From Clostridiales bacterium (lineage in GTDB: Bacteria; Bacillota; Clostridia; Clostridiales; Clostridiaceae): a stretch of DNA of 64,000 nt. The position numbers and the translations under genes are program-made. The DNA lies in NCBI GenBank assembly GCA_017889345.1, contig JAGHEJ010000003.1:1-64000 (forward strand), given 5' to 3'. Within the stretch, counting starts at the first letter, position 1. Each line of letters opens with the position of its first letter. Positions 62,654 to 64,000 of this stretch are shown here, piece after piece. The notes under the pieces are model-generated. The model saw only the letters and a list, made by a program, of their open reading frames with translations. It was not told the origin of the DNA and searched no databases.

Positions 62654-64000
62654 TTAATTGGATATTAAAATCTTACTTCCCTCTCTAGAATCTTTAACTT
62701 CTACCTTTGACTTTATAATTTCTTTAAGCTCCTGCACATGTGAAATTATTCCTATTAATTTAGATTCATCGTTAGCATCTAACAAACACTCCAAAGCATT
62801 TTGAAGAGAGTTTGAGTCAAGCGATCCAAATCCCTCATCTATAAAAAGTGTATCTATAGATATTCCCCCTGAATATCTCTGCACAACATCTGATAATCCC
62901 AATGCTAAAGATAGAGATGCCTTAAAGCTTTCTCCTCCTGATAAAGTGTTTATCTTTCTTTCACTTGAAGTGTTATTATCAAAGACACTAATATCTAATC
63001 CCTGCTGAATTCTTGAATCAAAATTTTCCTTCAAATGTCTAAATAAAAATCTTCCATTTGTTAATTTTGAAAATCTAATATTTGCTGCACTAATAATTTC
63101 TTTAAAATAAATTCCCAAAATATATCTTTCAAAACTTATTTTGTGTACATTATTTCCATTGGCAATTTTATTTAGTTCATTTAAATTTGTTATGTATTTA
63201 TCTTGATCAGAAATTTCTTTGTTTAAAGAAATTATGGTGTCTTTTGCTTTATTTAGTTGTGAAAAATTATTAGATAAATTTCTCTCACTTTTTTCAATTT
63301 CTTCAAACTCCTTATTTAATTGCAAAAGATTATTTTCAAAATTTTCCTCAGAAATAATTCCGTGGTCATTTAATTCTCTTTGTAATTTTGAAATGTTTGT
63401 ATTTAAAAATTTATATTCATCGCGTTTTTCATCTAAAAAGTTTGTTCTTCTTTCAAACTCTTCTTTTGGTAATTTGTATTTCTCATAATCTTCAACATTT
63501 GAAAAATTATTTTCATGTATACTTTTTAAAAATTCTTCTTCCTTATCTTTCATTTCCTCTTTAAAATTTAATAATTGTTTATCTTTAATCTCTAACTGAG
63601 TTGTTAGTTTTAATGTTTCATTTTCACGTTTCTTTAGATTTTGATTTAACTCTTCGTTTAATTTTATTAATTTTTCATAGTTATTTTTTGTGCTAGTTAA
63701 AATTTTGGTGTAATCTTCTTTCGATTCAATATTAAATTTAAGAAGCTTTTCACTTTTTTCATGTAAAGAAGTTTTTAATGATGCCATTTCTATTTGAGTT
63801 TTTCCAATCTTTTCTTTGATATCCTCATGATTTTTCAAAACTTCTTTAAGATTTGTTTCAATATTAATTATCTTATCTTTATTTTTAGAAATTTTCTCAC
63901 TTATAGATGAGCTTTCATTTAATGTATTTTTTAAAATTTTTATCACTTCTTCTATATTTTGTTGTGAAGGTATAGAAGACTCTAAGTAATTAAACTTTAT
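62654..64000 (-). CDS. sbcC: Exonuclease subunit SbcC, C-terminal part (5'-truncated)
   Basis: At least 448 codons, open to the right edge of the window; the N-terminal ATPase half is outside. A long coiled coil fills most of it and is followed by the ABC signature TLSGGESFKASLSLALGLSD and Walker B IDTLFIDEGFGSLDS near the C-terminus, with the D-loop and ISHVQEL. SbcC with SbcD cleaves hairpins and processes double-strand breaks. sbcD would be expected upstream, beyond the window. Confidence 0.9.
   Translation of the reverse strand: MKFNYLESSIPSQQNIEEVIKILKNTLNESSSISEKISKNKDKIINIETNLKEVLKNHEDIKEKIGKTQIEMASLKTSLHEKSEKLLKFNIESKEDYTKILTSTKNNYEKLIKLNEELNQNLKKRENETLKLTTQLEIKDKQLLNFKEEMKDKEEEFLKSIHENNFSNVEDYEKYKLPKEEFERRTNFLDEKRDEYKFLNTNISKLQRELNDHGIISEENFENNLLQLNKEFEEIEKSERNLSNNFSQLNKAKDTIISLNKEISDQDKYITNLNELNKIANGNNVHKISFERYILGIYFKEIISAANIRFSKLTNGRFLFRHLKENFDSRIQQGLDISVFDNNTSSERKINTLSGGESFKASLSLALGLSDVVQRYSGGISIDTLFIDEGFGSLDSNSLQNALECLLDANDESKLIGIISHVQELKEIIKSKVEVKDSREGSKILISN

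Overview
The window is strongly AT-rich and reads as a low-GC, spore-forming, flagellated member of the Clostridiaceae. Evidence includes spoIIM, a clostridial flagellar operon with a fused fliR-flhB gene, hcp with a Crp/Fnr regulator, and pervasive GGAGG-type ribosome sites. Several secreted Ser/Arg/Thr/Gln-rich proteins and a protein with repeats of the form QFSGTAPKT point to a segmented filamentous bacterium (SFB, Candidatus Arthromitus/Savagella). QFSGTAPKT resembles the dominant T-cell epitope I recall from the mouse SFB antigen P3340. The taxon is inferred from gene content, not from a 16S gene.

Layout: 1-1325 carries a tandem family of small secreted basic Ser/Arg-rich proteins (+). 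1362-7354 (-) holds a 1478-residue surface repeat protein ending in DUF4214 and a lone peptide-binding-like protein. 7410-12336 (-) is pcrA-ligA plus an RsuA-type pseudouridine synthase. 12422-15159 (-) is a lytic transglycosylase and a seven-repeat triple-tyrosine protein. 15327-22000 (-) is a two-gene BREX-like locus (brxC-pglX) with none of the other BREX genes beside it. 22061-23668 is pgi and a small membrane protein. 23794-27777 (-) is an apparent operon of two secreted Ser/Arg-rich membrane proteins, an ABC-2 exporter and a LiaF-like protein. 27943-34086 is mixed (unknowns, DJ-1/PfpI, dut, amidase, MATE, tRNA-Arg, YqfO-like). 34278-35861 (+) is the P3340-like secreted repeat protein.

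35974-48282 (-) is one long flagellar export/motor operon: motA, motB, fliL, fliO, fliP, fliQ, fliR-flhB, flhA, flhF, a FlhG-like protein without a P-loop, fliA, a small coiled-coil protein, flgF, flgG. It is followed by an HD phosphohydrolase and by hcp/hcpR, which are divergent around a TGTAAC-N4-GTTACA palindrome placed for class II activation of hcp. Then come an acetyltransferase, a thioesterase, divergent purB/purA, a glutaredoxin-like selenoprotein gene with an in-frame TGA and a bacterial SECIS-like hairpin, a probable ~137-nt structured ncRNA with its own promoter and terminator, and a 28-residue membrane peptide gene. The window ends with scpA/scpB, dacF, pdp-deoB-spoIIM, a Nudix hydrolase and the 3' part of sbcC.

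The most interesting candidates are the P3340-like protein with its roughly 26-residue VxxLxxxF repeat, the stripped-down BrxC-PglX pair, the selenocysteine glutaredoxin, the ncRNA, and the families of secreted Ser/Arg proteins. Positions, motifs and spacings were read by eye. Family names come from recognition of motifs, and no database search was run.
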